30,324 nt of DNA from JAUIBE01 sp035267185 (lineage in GTDB: Bacteria > Pseudomonadota > Gammaproteobacteria > Xanthomonadales > SZUA-36), in the NCBI GenBank assembly GCA_035267185.1, contig DATFLY010000116.1:1-30324 (forward strand). Direction: 5' to 3'. Positions 7,307 to 16,035 of this stretch are shown piece by piece; within the stretch, counting starts at the first letter, position 1, and each line of letters begins with the position of its first letter. Below the pieces are notes generated by a model. That model did no database searches. It was not told where the DNA came from and saw nothing but the letters and a program-made list of their open reading frames with translations. Position numbers and translations under genes: made by a program.

Positions 7307-8362
7307 GTGAAGTCTGAAGCAGTTCAGGAAGAGGGCATCCTCGATTTTCTTGATTCGGCTGTTATCAGGCTGGATGCGAGTGGGCACATTGTTGAACTGA
7401 ATACTGCAGCGACGCAATGTATCGGTGTGGGAAAGGCGCGTGCGCACGGCCGGTCTCTGACCGAACTGGCAGATTTCCCAACAGAACTGCAGGAGGCGCT
7501 GCGGTCTCTTTCAATTCAGGAAAGAGGGCTGCACTTTCAGGAACTGCAACTCAACGGGCAGTATTACGATTGCAGCATTCAGTTTTTCGATGACGGCGGA
7601 GCACTTCTTGAGCTACACAATCTGCGTTGGGAGCTTCAGCGTTCAAGGTTGCAAAGAAGTGAAATCCAGGCGGGCCTGATGAAGCTTCTCAGCCGCAACC
7701 TCGGTCACGAAATTCGAAACCCGCTGGGTGGTATCAGGGGCGCAGCTCAAATGCTGGCCAATGAGCTGGAAACAGACCTGGAATTGCCAGAGCTTGCAGA
7801 GTTATCGCGAATGATCATGCGAGAGTCCGATCGGATCGAGGAATTGATTGCCCGTTTCGGCCAGCCAAGGCTGGAGCTGGTGGAAAGTGATTTCTACCCG
7901 TTGGTCGCCGAGGTGATTGAGCTGGTCCAGGTTGAATTTGGTGTTGCTGTGACCATTGAGCGCGATTTCGATCCGAGCCTTCCCCCGGTTGTGATCGATC
8001 CTGGCGCGGTCCGGCAAATACTGCTCAATCTGTTCAGAAATGCCTGCCAGGCCGGGTGCGGCAGGATTCTGTTGCGAACGCGTATTTCACATGAGCCGAC
8101 TCTGCTTCAGTCCCCTTCGCCTGTGCTGCGCGTGGATGTCGAGGATGATGGAGTCGGTGTTCCGGCAGCATTAAGACCCCTGCTGTTTTTGCCTTTGATG
8201 ACAGGCCGTCGTGATGGGACTGGCCTCGGCCTCGCGCTGGCCCAGCAAGTAGCCGCTGCACATGGTGGAATTCTCAACTACGAACCCAGGGTTGAAGGCG
8301 ACGATGAAGCAGGCAGTCGGTTTACGATTCTGCTGCCCATCCTGCCGGCACTCCATGAGTAA
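7307..8362 (+). CDS. ntrB: nitrogen regulation sensor kinase NtrB
   Basis: A 351-residue soluble histidine kinase (E. coli NtrB/GlnL has 349). It phosphorylates NtrC when nitrogen is scarce and, with PII, dephosphorylates it when nitrogen is plentiful. The N-terminal PAS domain (about 10-110) is followed by the dimerisation box LSRNLGHEIRNPLGG with phospho-acceptor His134, then the ATPase boxes NLFRNACQAG, DDGVGVP and GTGLGLALAQQVAAAHGG. The start is a GTG with no clear ribosome site; the nearby ATG at 7300 is out of frame. It overlaps ntrC by 8 nt, which implies translational coupling. Confidence 0.96.
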   Translation: MKSEAVQEEGILDFLDSAVIRLDASGHIVELNTAATQCIGVGKARAHGRSLTELADFPTELQEALRSLSIQERGLHFQELQLNGQYYDCSIQFFDDGGALLELHNLRWELQRSRLQRSEIQAGLMKLLSRNLGHEIRNPLGGIRGAAQMLANELETDLELPELAELSRMIMRESDRIEELIARFGQPRLELVESDFYPLVAEVIELVQVEFGVAVTIERDFDPSLPPVVIDPGAVRQILLNLFRNACQAGCGRILLRTRISHEPTLLQSPSPVLRVDVEDDGVGVPAALRPLLFLPLMTGRRDGTGLGLALAQQVAAAHGGILNYEPRVEGDDEAGSRFTILLPILPALHE

Positions 8363-9776
8363 CAGCGCGACCATCTGGATCGTTGATGATGACCAGACCA
8401 TCCGCCTGGTCCTGGAGCGAGCGCTCGGGCGTTGCGGCTTTCAAACGCGCCTGTTCGAAACAAGCGGGGCCGTGATTGCGGAAATCAAGAACCAGGTTCC
8501 ACAAGCCATCATCACGGACATACGTCTGCCCGACGCTGACGGACTTTCAATTCTTCCAATCCTGAAGGAGCTTGATTGCGACGTTCCTGTTATTGCAATG
8601 ACCGCTTTCTCCGATCTTGACCAGGCGGTGGCTGCATTTCAGCAGGGTGTGTTCGATTACCTTTCCAAGCCATTTGATCTTGACCAGGTGATATCGGTTG
8701 TAGAGCGTGCAGTGGCCGACGTCAAAATCCCGGTGCAGCCAGCTGCCCAACCCACTGAAAACCAGCTGCTGGGAGATTCCCCGGCGATGCAGGAAATTTT
8801 CCGTACGATCGGTCGTCTTTCGCATTCCGATATCAGCGTGCTGCTGACCGGGGAAACCGGCAGTGGCAAGGAGCTTGTAGCCAGGGCGCTTCATCATCAC
8901 AGCCCGCGCAGCTCGGGTCCGTTCGTGGCGATTAATACCGCTGCAGTTCCGTCTGAACTTCTCGAATCAGAGCTCTTTGGTCACGAGCGAGGCTCGTTCA
9001 CTGGTGCACATGCCCGTCGTGTGGGAAGGTTTGAAGAGGCTGCCAACGGTACCCTGTTCCTGGATGAAATCGGCGATATGCCCCTGCCCTTGCAAACGCG
9101 CTTGCTAAGGGTTCTGGCAGAACGTGAATTCCACCGGGTGGGTGGTCGCGACCTTTTGAAAGCTGACGTTCGTGTGATTGCCGCCACCCATCAGAACCTG
9201 GAAGAGAAAATTGATTCCGGCGCGTTTCGGGAAGATCTCTATCACAGGATCAACGTCATTCACATTGCACTACCTCCGTTGCGACAGCGATCTGAGGATG
9301 TTGGTTTGCTGGCTGAACACTTTATGCAAAGGGTGGCTGCTGAGCTTGGCCTTGAAGAGAAAAGACTTCGACCTGAAACGCTCGGTCTGCTCAGCGCATA
9401 CAAATGGCCTGGCAATGTCAGGCAGTTATTGAATATTTGCCGTCAGTTGTGTGTCATGGCGCCGGGTGAGCAGATTTTTCCGCAGGACCTTCCGATTGAA
9501 TTCCAGCGCGGTCAGCGAATCGAGAACGGTAAGGAATGGAGTGAGCGACTCAGGGTATGGGCGCAGCAAGAGCTGCAGGCCGGCGGAAATAACCTGATGG
9601 GTCGGGCAACTTTCGAGCTTGAAGGCGTTTTGATGGAAGCTGCGCTTGCAGCTACCCGGGGGCAGCGTCAGAAAGCAGCAAAAGCGCTTGGTGTCGGCCG
9701 CAATACCCTGACGCGCAAAATCAGGCAGCACGCAGACCCTGAAGATGAGAGCAAGTCCGGAGTCACCGGGGATTAA
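8355..9776 (+). CDS. ntrC: nitrogen regulator NtrC, sigma54-dependent activator
   Basis: ATG 8355 gives 473 residues starting MSNSATIWIVDDD and overlapping the end of ntrB (ATGAGTAA). The receiver has the acidic pocket DDD, phospho-site Asp55 in TDIRLPDADG and the conserved lysine in LSKPFD. The AAA+ domain has Walker A GETGSGKE, a sigma54-contact loop GSFTGA (a GAFTGA variant), Walker B LFLDEIGD and the arginine finger region DLYHRINV. The C-terminus is a Fis-type helix-turn-helix (QKAAKALGVGRNTLTRKIRQ). All active parts are intact, in contrast to the NtrX in this window. It should act at the boxes upstream of glnA. Its stop overlaps that of dtd. Confidence 0.97.
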   Translation: MSNSATIWIVDDDQTIRLVLERALGRCGFQTRLFETSGAVIAEIKNQVPQAIITDIRLPDADGLSILPILKELDCDVPVIAMTAFSDLDQAVAAFQQGVFDYLSKPFDLDQVISVVERAVADVKIPVQPAAQPTENQLLGDSPAMQEIFRTIGRLSHSDISVLLTGETGSGKELVARALHHHSPRSSGPFVAINTAAVPSELLESELFGHERGSFTGAHARRVGRFEEAANGTLFLDEIGDMPLPLQTRLLRVLAEREFHRVGGRDLLKADVRVIAATHQNLEEKIDSGAFREDLYHRINVIHIALPPLRQRSEDVGLLAEHFMQRVAAELGLEEKRLRPETLGLLSAYKWPGNVRQLLNICRQLCVMAPGEQIFPQDLPIEFQRGQRIENGKEWSERLRVWAQQELQAGGNNLMGRATFELEGVLMEAALAATRGQRQKAAKALGVGRNTLTRKIRQHADPEDESKSGVTGD

Positions 9777-10213
9777 GACACTTCAAGCCAGAATGTGACC
9801 GGCCCATCATTAATCAGGCTGACTTTCATATCGGCGCCGAATAGACCGGCTTCGACTGGACTGCTGGTTTTCTGCGCAATCTGAAGCATGTATTCGAACA
9901 GGCGTTTTCCATCTTCAGGCGATGCTGCAGAGGCAAAGCTGGGGCGATTTCCCTTGTTGGTATTGGCGGCCAGCGTGAATTGTGGAACCAGCAATAATTC
10001 GCCTTCGACCTGAGACAGGTTCAGATTCATCCTGTCATCAGCATCAGGGAAGATCCTGTATGAAAGAATACGCTCCAGCAATCGATCCGCTTGTTGCGTG
10101 GTGTCTTCACGCTGAACAGCGACGAGAGCGAGGATGCCTTTTCCAATGCTGGAAAGCTCTTGCCCGTTAACATGTACAGCCGCTTCCGTTACTCTTTGCA
10201 ACAATGCAATCAC
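9773..10213 (-). CDS. dtd: D-aminoacyl-tRNA deacylase
   Basis: GTG 10213 is chosen because GGGGA lies about 5 nt upstream and it gives 146 residues, the family's normal length (E. coli 145). The longer frame to 10282 has no ribosome site. The enzyme removes D-amino acids (and glycine mischarged on tRNA-Ala) from tRNA in the cytoplasm. The motifs VPQFTLAA and NDGPVTFWLE, the latter with the Gly-cisPro chirality check, are both present, as is the N-terminal ALLQRVTEAAVHV. It converges on ntrC; the two stop codons share the palindrome TTAA. Confidence 0.97.
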   Translation of the reverse strand: MIALLQRVTEAAVHVNGQELSSIGKGILALVAVQREDTTQQADRLLERILSYRIFPDADDRMNLNLSQVEGELLLVPQFTLAANTNKGNRPSFASAASPEDGKRLFEYMLQIAQKTSSPVEAGLFGADMKVSLINDGPVTFWLEVS

Positions 10214-10315
10214 ATTTTTCCCCACTTTCAGCCCTAATCGCCAGCAGTATTTTAACAGTGGCGTTGGCATCCCCCCGGGCAACTGGTTGCAGCTTCTAGC
10301 TGTACGCTGAATCTC

Positions 10316-11194
10316 TTGGGCCTGTTCTTCATCAAGTCATTTCTCAGGTTGCTGAGCTGGCTGCCGGCCGGCGGTCCCTACTGGCTCGCACGGCGACTTG
10401 CATCATTATGGATGCGGTTGTCGCCGCGAAAACATCAAACGACCATCAGGAACCTCGAGATGTGTTTTCCCGATCTCGACACGGATGAACGACAAGCCCT
10501 GATTCGTGAAAGCTTCGTGCACTACGTGGCGGCGGTTCTCGAGGCCGGACACAACTGGTATTCACCGGTCGAAAGCCTCAGGGCCCGGTGCGATGAAGTG
10601 GTCGGGCAGGATCAATTTGATGCTGCGCTGGCGACGGGCAAAGGAGTCATGCTGCTGGCGCCTCACTGCGGTGCCTGGGAGTACCTGGGAATTCATCTGC
10701 AGCACATTCCTGAATTCGCGATTCTGTACAAGCCGCCGGAGGACCCCCGGCTCCACCAGGCGCTCGTGGAGCGTCGTAAACGCGCCGGTGGCACCATGAT
10801 TCCGGCCAATCCTGGTGCGGTCCGTTCCTTGTTTGCCCACCTGAAAAAGGGTGGCAGCGCAGGCGTGCTGCCGGACCAGGACCCGTCAAAAGGCCAGGGC
10901 CGATTTGCACCTTTCTTCGGGGTTCCTGCATTCACAGGCGTGCTGGCGCCAAGGTTGGCCAACAAGACCGGCTGTCATGTCTTTTTCGGAGTGTGTGAGC
11001 GCTTGCCGAAGGGGCGCTACCGGATTCATTATCTTCGGGCCGATGAAACCGTGGGTGGGGATGATCTTGATGCGGCTGTCGCAGGGGTCAATAGAGGCGT
11101 GGAACAATGCGTGCGAATTGATCCCGCTCAGTACCTGTGGAGCTACCGTCGCTTCAAGACCCGGCCGGAGGGCGAACCCCCCTTCTACCAATAA
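10316..11194 (+). CDS. LpxL/HtrB-family lipid A acyltransferase
   Basis: A 292-residue, single-pass inner-membrane protein of the LpxL/LpxM family, which adds a secondary acyl chain to Kdo-lipid A. The start is a TTG at 10316; no ATG or GTG occurs upstream in frame, and the next ATG at about residue 32 would remove the N-terminal hydrophobic helix (FFIKSFLRLLSWLPAGG). The catalytic HX4E is seen as APHCGAWE near residues 121-128, and VLPDQDPSKGQG followed by FFGVPAFTG fits the family's second conserved block. Which acyl chain or position it uses cannot be decided. It is divergent from dtd, and a relic of a second 3' end lies downstream. Confidence 0.9.
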   Translation: MGLFFIKSFLRLLSWLPAGGPYWLARRLASLWMRLSPRKHQTTIRNLEMCFPDLDTDERQALIRESFVHYVAAVLEAGHNWYSPVESLRARCDEVVGQDQFDAALATGKGVMLLAPHCGAWEYLGIHLQHIPEFAILYKPPEDPRLHQALVERRKRAGGTMIPANPGAVRSLFAHLKKGGSAGVLPDQDPSKGQGRFAPFFGVPAFTGVLAPRLANKTGCHVFFGVCERLPKGRYRIHYLRADETVGGDDLDAAVAGVNRGVEQCVRIDPAQYLWSYRRFKTRPEGEPPFYQ

Positions 11195-11339
11195 CCTGTC
11201 ATGTCGGGAAAGCAGACGACTTTTGGCAGCCATCGGCGAACCTGGCCAAAGAATAAAATGCGATTCTGCGGTTGAGCTTGAATCAAGCGCTGAGCATTGG
11301 GCTGGGCCTCCGCACGATGTTGATCTCATTTTGATTGAC

Positions 11340-11386
11340 ACGCTCGATCAACCAGTACGGAGGGCGAGCCTTCCTTGTACCAGTAA
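11340..11386 (+). pseudogene. relic of the 3' end of a second LpxL-type acyltransferase gene
   Basis: From 11358 the DNA matches the end of the upstream acyltransferase gene (11165-11194) at 25 of 30 bases, ending in the same TACCA(A/G)TAAC. In frame it reads TEGEPSLYQ-stop, against PEGEPPFYQ-stop in the intact gene. Four of the five differences fall in third codon positions, as expected for diverged coding copies. An in-frame stop at 11336-11338 and loss of clear similarity further upstream show the copy is dead. The left boundary is approximate. Confidence 0.55.
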
Positions 11387-11403
11387 CGTTGCCAATTGTG
11401 TGA

Positions 11404-11493
11404 GGGGTGTTTGATTTGCAACCCTCGACGGGATGGACCCCGGCGCGGAGCCTACAGGGAAGTATTTACGGCGTGTTGCAAATTGAACACCCC
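11404..11493. repeat. interspersed stem-loop repeat, copy 1
   Basis: Outer arms GGGGTGTTTGATTTGCAA (11404-11421) and TTGCAAATTGAACACCCC (11476-11493) pair over 18 positions with two G-U type mismatches. Inside is the core CTACAGGGAAGTATTTACGG (11452-11471), shared with the two copies at the right end of the window. It fills the gap between the convergent acyltransferase and TPR genes and may help end both transcripts. Bases 11195-11339 before it hold no gene I can support. Confidence 0.75.
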
Positions 11494-11510
11494 TTGCGCA
11501 ATCGAAGCGA

Positions 11511-11819
11511 TCATTTGTCCAGCCGTCGCAAGAACACACCCATCTCTTTCTCAGCCTGCTTGTCACCATTTTCCTTCGCTGCCTCAATACCCGACTGCCA
11601 GGCCTCGCGAGCACCCTCGATGTTGTCCAGGCGAAGCCGTACCTTTCCAAGCTGCTTCCAGGCAGCAGTGTAGGCGGGTTCCATTTCGACAGCTGCGGCC
11701 AAGTGTTCTTCCGCCTCTACCGGGATGTCATCCTGGAGCAGGGAATTGGCTATCGTGACCCGCAACAGCGCACTGTCGCGATCCGTTCCGATCAGGTTCT
11801 TGAGACTTGCTGCATCCAT
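11511..11819 (-). CDS. small TPR-repeat protein
   Basis: A 102-residue soluble protein made largely of two to three tetratricopeptide repeats: AEEHLAAAVEMEPAYTAAWK and LGKVRLRLDNIEGAREAWQS fit the 34-residue helix-turn-helix pattern with the usual small and aromatic positions. AAGG lies 6 nt before the ATG. It begins 14 bp after trkH and ends the long minus-strand block. TPR domains bind other proteins; the partner is unknown. No signal peptide is seen, so it is probably cytoplasmic. Confidence 0.8.
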   Translation of the reverse strand: MDAASLKNLIGTDRDSALLRVTIANSLLQDDIPVEAEEHLAAAVEMEPAYTAAWKQLGKVRLRLDNIEGAREAWQSGIEAAKENGDKQAEKEMGVFLRRLDK

Positions 11820-11833
11820 ACAGGCCTTACCAT

Positions 11834-13285
11834 TTAACCTTTCCAGTAAGTGGGCGTTATCAGGACAAACAGCGTATAAATTTCGAGCCTTCCCAGCAAC
11901 ATGGCAATGGCAAGAACGATTTTGGATGGGTCATTGAGATTGGCGTAGTGAGGGCCTGCCTCACCCAGTGCCGGGCCGAGGTTGGTAATGCAGGCTGCCA
12001 CAGCCGAAAAGGCTGTAACGGTGTCCACCCCGGTTGCTGCGAGCAAGACGCTCATAAAAACGAAGCTGGCAATGTAGAGGAAGAAAAACCCCCAGATGGC
12101 ATCCATCACGGTAGGAGATGTGGTCAGCCCACCGTACTTAATCGGGATGACCGCGCGCGGGTGGATCAGGCGCCGGATTTCTCTTGCCGCCTGCCGATAA
12201 AGCAGGATGGTTCGAATCACCTTCATGCCACCAGCGGTACTTCCGGCACAACCACCGATAAAGGCAATCAGGATCAGGCCAAGCGGCACGAAACCGGTCC
12301 ATTGGTAAAACGGTGCAGTCGTAAAGCCGGTTGTGGTCAGCGCAGAAAACACCTGGAAGGTGCCATACCGGAACGCTTCTGTGAGTGAATCGTAAGCACC
12401 ACTTAAGAACAGGGCCATGCTGGCAAGAAAAGAGATTCCGAACAGGAGACCGGCGTACACCCTCAATTCAGGATCGACAAAGTAAGACTGCATGCTGGCA
12501 TGTCGCCAGGCGGTGAAATGAAGCGCGTAATTAATGCCTGAGATCGCCATAAAGGTCATGGCAATCACCTCAAGTTCGACACTGTTCCAATAGCCCATGC
12601 TGGCCTCATGGGTGGAAAATCCACCGATGGCAACCGTGCTGAAAGCATGTCCTATGGCATCGAACAATTGCATACCGCCCAGCCAGTAGGCAAACGCGCA
12701 AACGACGGTGATGCCGACATAAATCAGCCACAGGGCCTTGGCCGTCTCCGTAATTCGGGGAGTCAGTTTTGAATCCTTCATTGGTCCGGGGGTTTCTGCG
12801 CGAAACAACTGCATGCCGCCGACCCGGAGCATGGGTAGAATCGCGACCGCCAGAACAATAATACCCATCCCGCCCAGCCACTGAAGCTGCTGGCGATAAT
12901 AGAGGATGGCCCGCGGCAGGTTGTCGATCTGTGTGAATATCGTTGCGCCCGTGGTTGTGAGGCCAGACATCGATTCAAACAATGCATCGACGTAGGTGAG
13001 GCTTGGTTGTTTAAGGAGAAGGAACGGGATTGCTCCCACCAGAGCCAGCACCAGCCAGCTCAGTACCACCACTAAAAAGCCCTCTCTCAGGCGCAGTTCC
13101 TGGCTCGTCGAACGCACCGGAAGAAAAACTGCCATCCCGATGATGATCAGGATGACGGCAGGCAACAGGAACAACATGACTGTGTCGTCGTGATACCACC
13201 AGGAGACCAGGGCTGGGGGCAGCATCATCAGGCTGGATGCCGCGATCAGGAATCCAACCACTTTTTGTACTGCCGGGTTGATCAT
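11834..13285 (-). CDS. trkH: Trk potassium uptake system, membrane subunit TrkH
   Basis: 483 residues, the same length as E. coli TrkH. It forms the K+-conducting pore in the inner membrane and works with TrkA. Four pore loops of the M-P-M type are visible from the selectivity-filter segments TTTGAT (about residue 111), AIGGFST (about 222), TTTGFT (about 317) and TNLGP (about 436), with the conserved glycines. About ten hydrophobic helices lie between them. An AAGGG lies 13 nt before the ATG, rather far. It begins 24 bp after trkA and is followed by the TPR gene after 14 bp. Confidence 0.97.
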   Translation of the reverse strand: MINPAVQKVVGFLIAASSLMMLPPALVSWWYHDDTVMLFLLPAVILIIIGMAVFLPVRSTSQELRLREGFLVVVLSWLVLALVGAIPFLLLKQPSLTYVDALFESMSGLTTTGATIFTQIDNLPRAILYYRQQLQWLGGMGIIVLAVAILPMLRVGGMQLFRAETPGPMKDSKLTPRITETAKALWLIYVGITVVCAFAYWLGGMQLFDAIGHAFSTVAIGGFSTHEASMGYWNSVELEVIAMTFMAISGINYALHFTAWRHASMQSYFVDPELRVYAGLLFGISFLASMALFLSGAYDSLTEAFRYGTFQVFSALTTTGFTTAPFYQWTGFVPLGLILIAFIGGCAGSTAGGMKVIRTILLYRQAAREIRRLIHPRAVIPIKYGGLTTSPTVMDAIWGFFFLYIASFVFMSVLLAATGVDTVTAFSAVAACITNLGPALGEAGPHYANLNDPSKIVLAIAMLLGRLEIYTLFVLITPTYWKG

Positions 13286-13309
13286 GCGAATGATGTATCC
13301 CTTGCGTTT

Positions 13310-14686
13310 CTAGACGAAGGTCGCTTCGACCTGGAACAAAAGCTCGATCGCGGGAATGTGCTTCTTGTCGGGAACAAACAGGATGACGTGATCATTCTCC
13401 TGAATCACGGTGTCGTGATGAGCAATAATCACATCATCCCCGCGCACCATTGCCGGAATGGTGGTGTCCTCCGGAAGGTCGATCTCATCGATTCGGCGCC
13501 CGACCACCTTCGATGACCGTATATCACCAAGCGCAACGGCCTCGATGGCTTCCGCGGCACCCTGGCGAAGCGCATGCACGCGTTCCATATTCCCGCGACG
13601 AATATGGGTCAGCAGGGCACCGATGGTGACCTGCTGCGGAGAAACAGCAATATCAATGCTGCCCGATTCGACAAGGTCCACGTAGGCTGGACGATTGATC
13701 AGTGCGATCACTTTCGCTGCGCCCATCTTCTTGGCCAGCATGGCAGAAAGAATATTGGCCTCGTCATCGTTGGTCAGTACGCAATAGACATCAGCTGAAT
13801 CAATGGTCTCCTCGCGAAGCAGGTCTTCATCTGCGCAATCGCCCACGATGACGATGGCCTTTTCAAGGTCTTCGGCGATGGACTCCGCGATTTCCGGGTC
13901 GCGTTCAATGACCTTTACATGGTGACCACGTTCCAATCGCTTGGCGAGATTGGCGCCGATATTGCCACCACCACCCAGGACAATCCGCCGCGCAGGTCTT
14001 CCCAGGGGGCGGAATTCTTTCATGATGGTCTGGATGTGCCTGCTGGCTGCAAGGAAGAACACAATGTCGTCTTCCTCGATCAAGGTTCCACCATCGGGAA
14101 TGATGGTTTCATCGTCCCGATAAATGGCCGCCACTCGCGCCTCTGTGCCGGCCGGCATGTGGTTTTTCAGTGTATGAAGGCGGTGACCCACCAATGGTCC
14201 GTCCCGGTAGGCACGTGTCGCCACCAGCTGAGCCCTGCCTTCTGCAAAATCCAGAACCTGCAGGGCGCCCGGATATTCAATCAATCGCGAAATATAGTTG
14301 GTCACCAGCTGCTCAGGGCTGATCAGAACGTCAACCGGGCAGTGATCGCGCTCAAACAACCTGGCGTGATCCATGTATTCCGAAGAGCGAATCCGGGCCA
14401 CCCGGGTCGGTGTGTTGTAGAGCGTATAGGCAACCTGGCAGGCGGTCATGTTGACCTCGTCCAGGCTGGTCAGGGCGATGACCAGGTCAGCATCCTCGAT
14501 ACCGGCACGAACCAGCACCCGTGGATGCGAAGCAAAACCGTTGACTGCCCGAATGTCGAGGCGATCCTGCAGTTCCTTCAGACGCCTGTTGTCGATATCA
14601 ACGACGGTGATGTCATTGTCTTCCCGGGAAAGGGCATGGGCCACGCTTGATCCGACCTGGCCGGCGCCCAGGACTACAATTTTCAT
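13310..14686 (-). CDS. trkA: Trk potassium uptake system, NAD-binding regulatory subunit TrkA
   Basis: 458 residues, as in E. coli. It is a cytoplasmic ring protein that binds NAD(H)/ATP and gates TrkH. It has two RCK halves, each with a Rossmann glycine motif: GAGQVGSSVA at the N-terminus and GGGGNIGANLAKRLE near residue 238. Each is followed by a TrkA-C domain (the second ends with IQENDHVILFV). GGGAG stands 7 nt before the ATG. The ATG overlaps the TGA of ntrX (ATGA), so translation of the two is likely coupled. Confidence 0.97.
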   Translation of the reverse strand: MKIVVLGAGQVGSSVAHALSREDNDITVVDIDNRRLKELQDRLDIRAVNGFASHPRVLVRAGIEDADLVIALTSLDEVNMTACQVAYTLYNTPTRVARIRSSEYMDHARLFERDHCPVDVLISPEQLVTNYISRLIEYPGALQVLDFAEGRAQLVATRAYRDGPLVGHRLHTLKNHMPAGTEARVAAIYRDDETIIPDGGTLIEEDDIVFFLAASRHIQTIMKEFRPLGRPARRIVLGGGGNIGANLAKRLERGHHVKVIERDPEIAESIAEDLEKAIVIVGDCADEDLLREETIDSADVYCVLTNDDEANILSAMLAKKMGAAKVIALINRPAYVDLVESGSIDIAVSPQQVTIGALLTHIRRGNMERVHALRQGAAEAIEAVALGDIRSSKVVGRRIDEIDLPEDTTIPAMVRGDDVIIAHHDTVIQENDHVILFVPDKKHIPAIELLFQVEATFV

Positions 14687-16035
14687 GTCTTTTCTCCCTG
14701 GCGGACCACCGCTTTGGGATCAATACTCAGCGCCCGCAGTTTGCGATACAGGTGGGTACGTTCCATGCCCACATTTTCGGCCAGCTTGCCAACGCTGCCA
14801 TCCACTTTTCCGAGCTGGTAGATGAGATAGTCCCTTTCAAATGCCTCACGAGCCTCCCGCAAAGGGAGGTCAAAAATTTCCGGGTGCGAGGGCGCCATGC
14901 GGCTGGGTTTGACCGGGTTGCGACTGAGTGCTTCCTCGACCTCGGTCACGGAGATTTCACCCTCGCCACCGAGAATCAAAAGTTGTTGAACCAGGTTTTT
15001 AAGCTCACGAACATTGCCCGGCCAACTGTGGTTTCTCAATCGGTTCTGAGCCGGCAGTGAGACTGGTCGGTAGGGTAAATTCTCGTGGTCGGGAAACCAC
15101 TCGCAAAAATAGGTCAGCAGGTCCGGAACATCCTCCGCCCGGTCCCGCAATGCCGGAATGTGAAGTGGCAACACGTTCAGGCGAAAATACAATTGCTCAA
15201 ATTCTGCATTCGACTCCGAAAGGGATCCCAGGTCCGGATCGCCGGTGGCGATCAGCCTGGGGGGTATTCCCGGGTCATTGTCCTGGCTGGCCTGTTCATT
15301 GGCCTCAAGTGCCTGATAAATGGCCTTCATCGCCGATTCCGGGAGGTCCTGGACATCAGGAATGTACAAACTCCCTCCGGTTGCCTGGGTAAACATCCCG
15401 GATTGTTCGTCATTGAAGTAAGTGGCCGCATCATTGGCGGCCAGGGTACAGTGATCTATGGCGATGAACGGGCCATCCCGACCGCTGCGATGGTGAATGA
15501 AGCGTGCCAGCATTTCACGGCCTGATCCACTCTCGCCTGTAATCAGCACGGGCGAACTGTGTTGTGCCGCCTGGGCTGCCTTTTCTCGTAGTTCGCTCAT
15601 GCTGGCGCTGTTTCCCACCGGTTCAATAATGGCCTTGGCGGCAATTTTTGACTGAATGGCAGGCGCTTCTCGGTCTTCGAGTGAGGTGCTGACGATAGAA
15701 AGAAGCCGGGCCAGCGAAATGGGTTTCTGTACAAAGTCCTGGGCCCCCAGGCGTGTTGCTTCAATGGCTGTTTCAACTGAACCGTGACCCGTCATGATCA
15801 CGACAGGGCAACCAAGGCCGCCTTTTGACCATTCTTTCAGCAACGAGATGCCGTCAATGTCAGGCATCCAGATATCCAGCAGGACAAGGTCCGGCTCGTC
15901 ACGCGTGAATGCCAGGCGTGCGGCGGCTCCGTCCTCTGCCACGGTGACCGAATAGCCTTCATCTTCAAGGATCTCGGAAACCAGCGACCGGATATCAGGT
16001 TCGTCATCGACGACCAGGATATGAGCTTGAGACAT
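14683..16035 (-). CDS. ntrX: NtrX-type response regulator with degenerate AAA+ domain
   Basis: 450 residues. The receiver (1-120) is intact, with DDE at 10-12, Asp54 in LLDIWMPDIDG and Lys104. The AAA+ domain (about 140-370) is recognisable but damaged. Walker A reads GESGSGRE with Arg173 in place of the lysine. The segment that should hold GAFTGA reads EQSGMFTQATGG. The Walker B slot reads LYIPDV where active proteins have LFLDEI. The region RLNVLPLHIPALRDRAEDV is retained. The C-terminal Fis-type HTH (VGKLAENVGMERTHLYRKLR) is intact. It probably binds DNA under control of NtrY phosphorylation without sigma54 remodelling; this is inference. The frame is open, so it is not a simple pseudogene. 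It starts 112 bp after ntrY and overlaps trkA by 4 nt. Confidence 0.88.
   Translation of the reverse strand: MSQAHILVVDDEPDIRSLVSEILEDEGYSVTVAEDGAAARLAFTRDEPDLVLLDIWMPDIDGISLLKEWSKGGLGCPVVIMTGHGSVETAIEATRLGAQDFVQKPISLARLLSIVSTSLEDREAPAIQSKIAAKAIIEPVGNSASMSELREKAAQAAQHSSPVLITGESGSGREMLARFIHHRSGRDGPFIAIDHCTLAANDAATYFNDEQSGMFTQATGGSLYIPDVQDLPESAMKAIYQALEANEQASQDNDPGIPPRLIATGDPDLGSLSESNAEFEQLYFRLNVLPLHIPALRDRAEDVPDLLTYFCEWFPDHENLPYRPVSLPAQNRLRNHSWPGNVRELKNLVQQLLILGGEGEISVTEVEEALSRNPVKPSRMAPSHPEIFDLPLREAREAFERDYLIYQLGKVDGSVGKLAENVGMERTHLYRKLRALSIDPKAVVRQGEKT

Noticed and set aside
11807..12388. 193-codon open frame on the plus strand
   Set aside because: It is antisense to trkH, with a composition unlike a real protein.
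13919..14650. 243-codon open frame on the plus strand
   Set aside because: It lies wholly opposite trkA, has no family motif and looks like a codon-bias shadow.
14683..16035. ntrX as a pseudogene
   Set aside because: The frame is fully open, the receiver and HTH are intact and the overlap with trkA is kept; the changes look like specialised loss of ATPase function.
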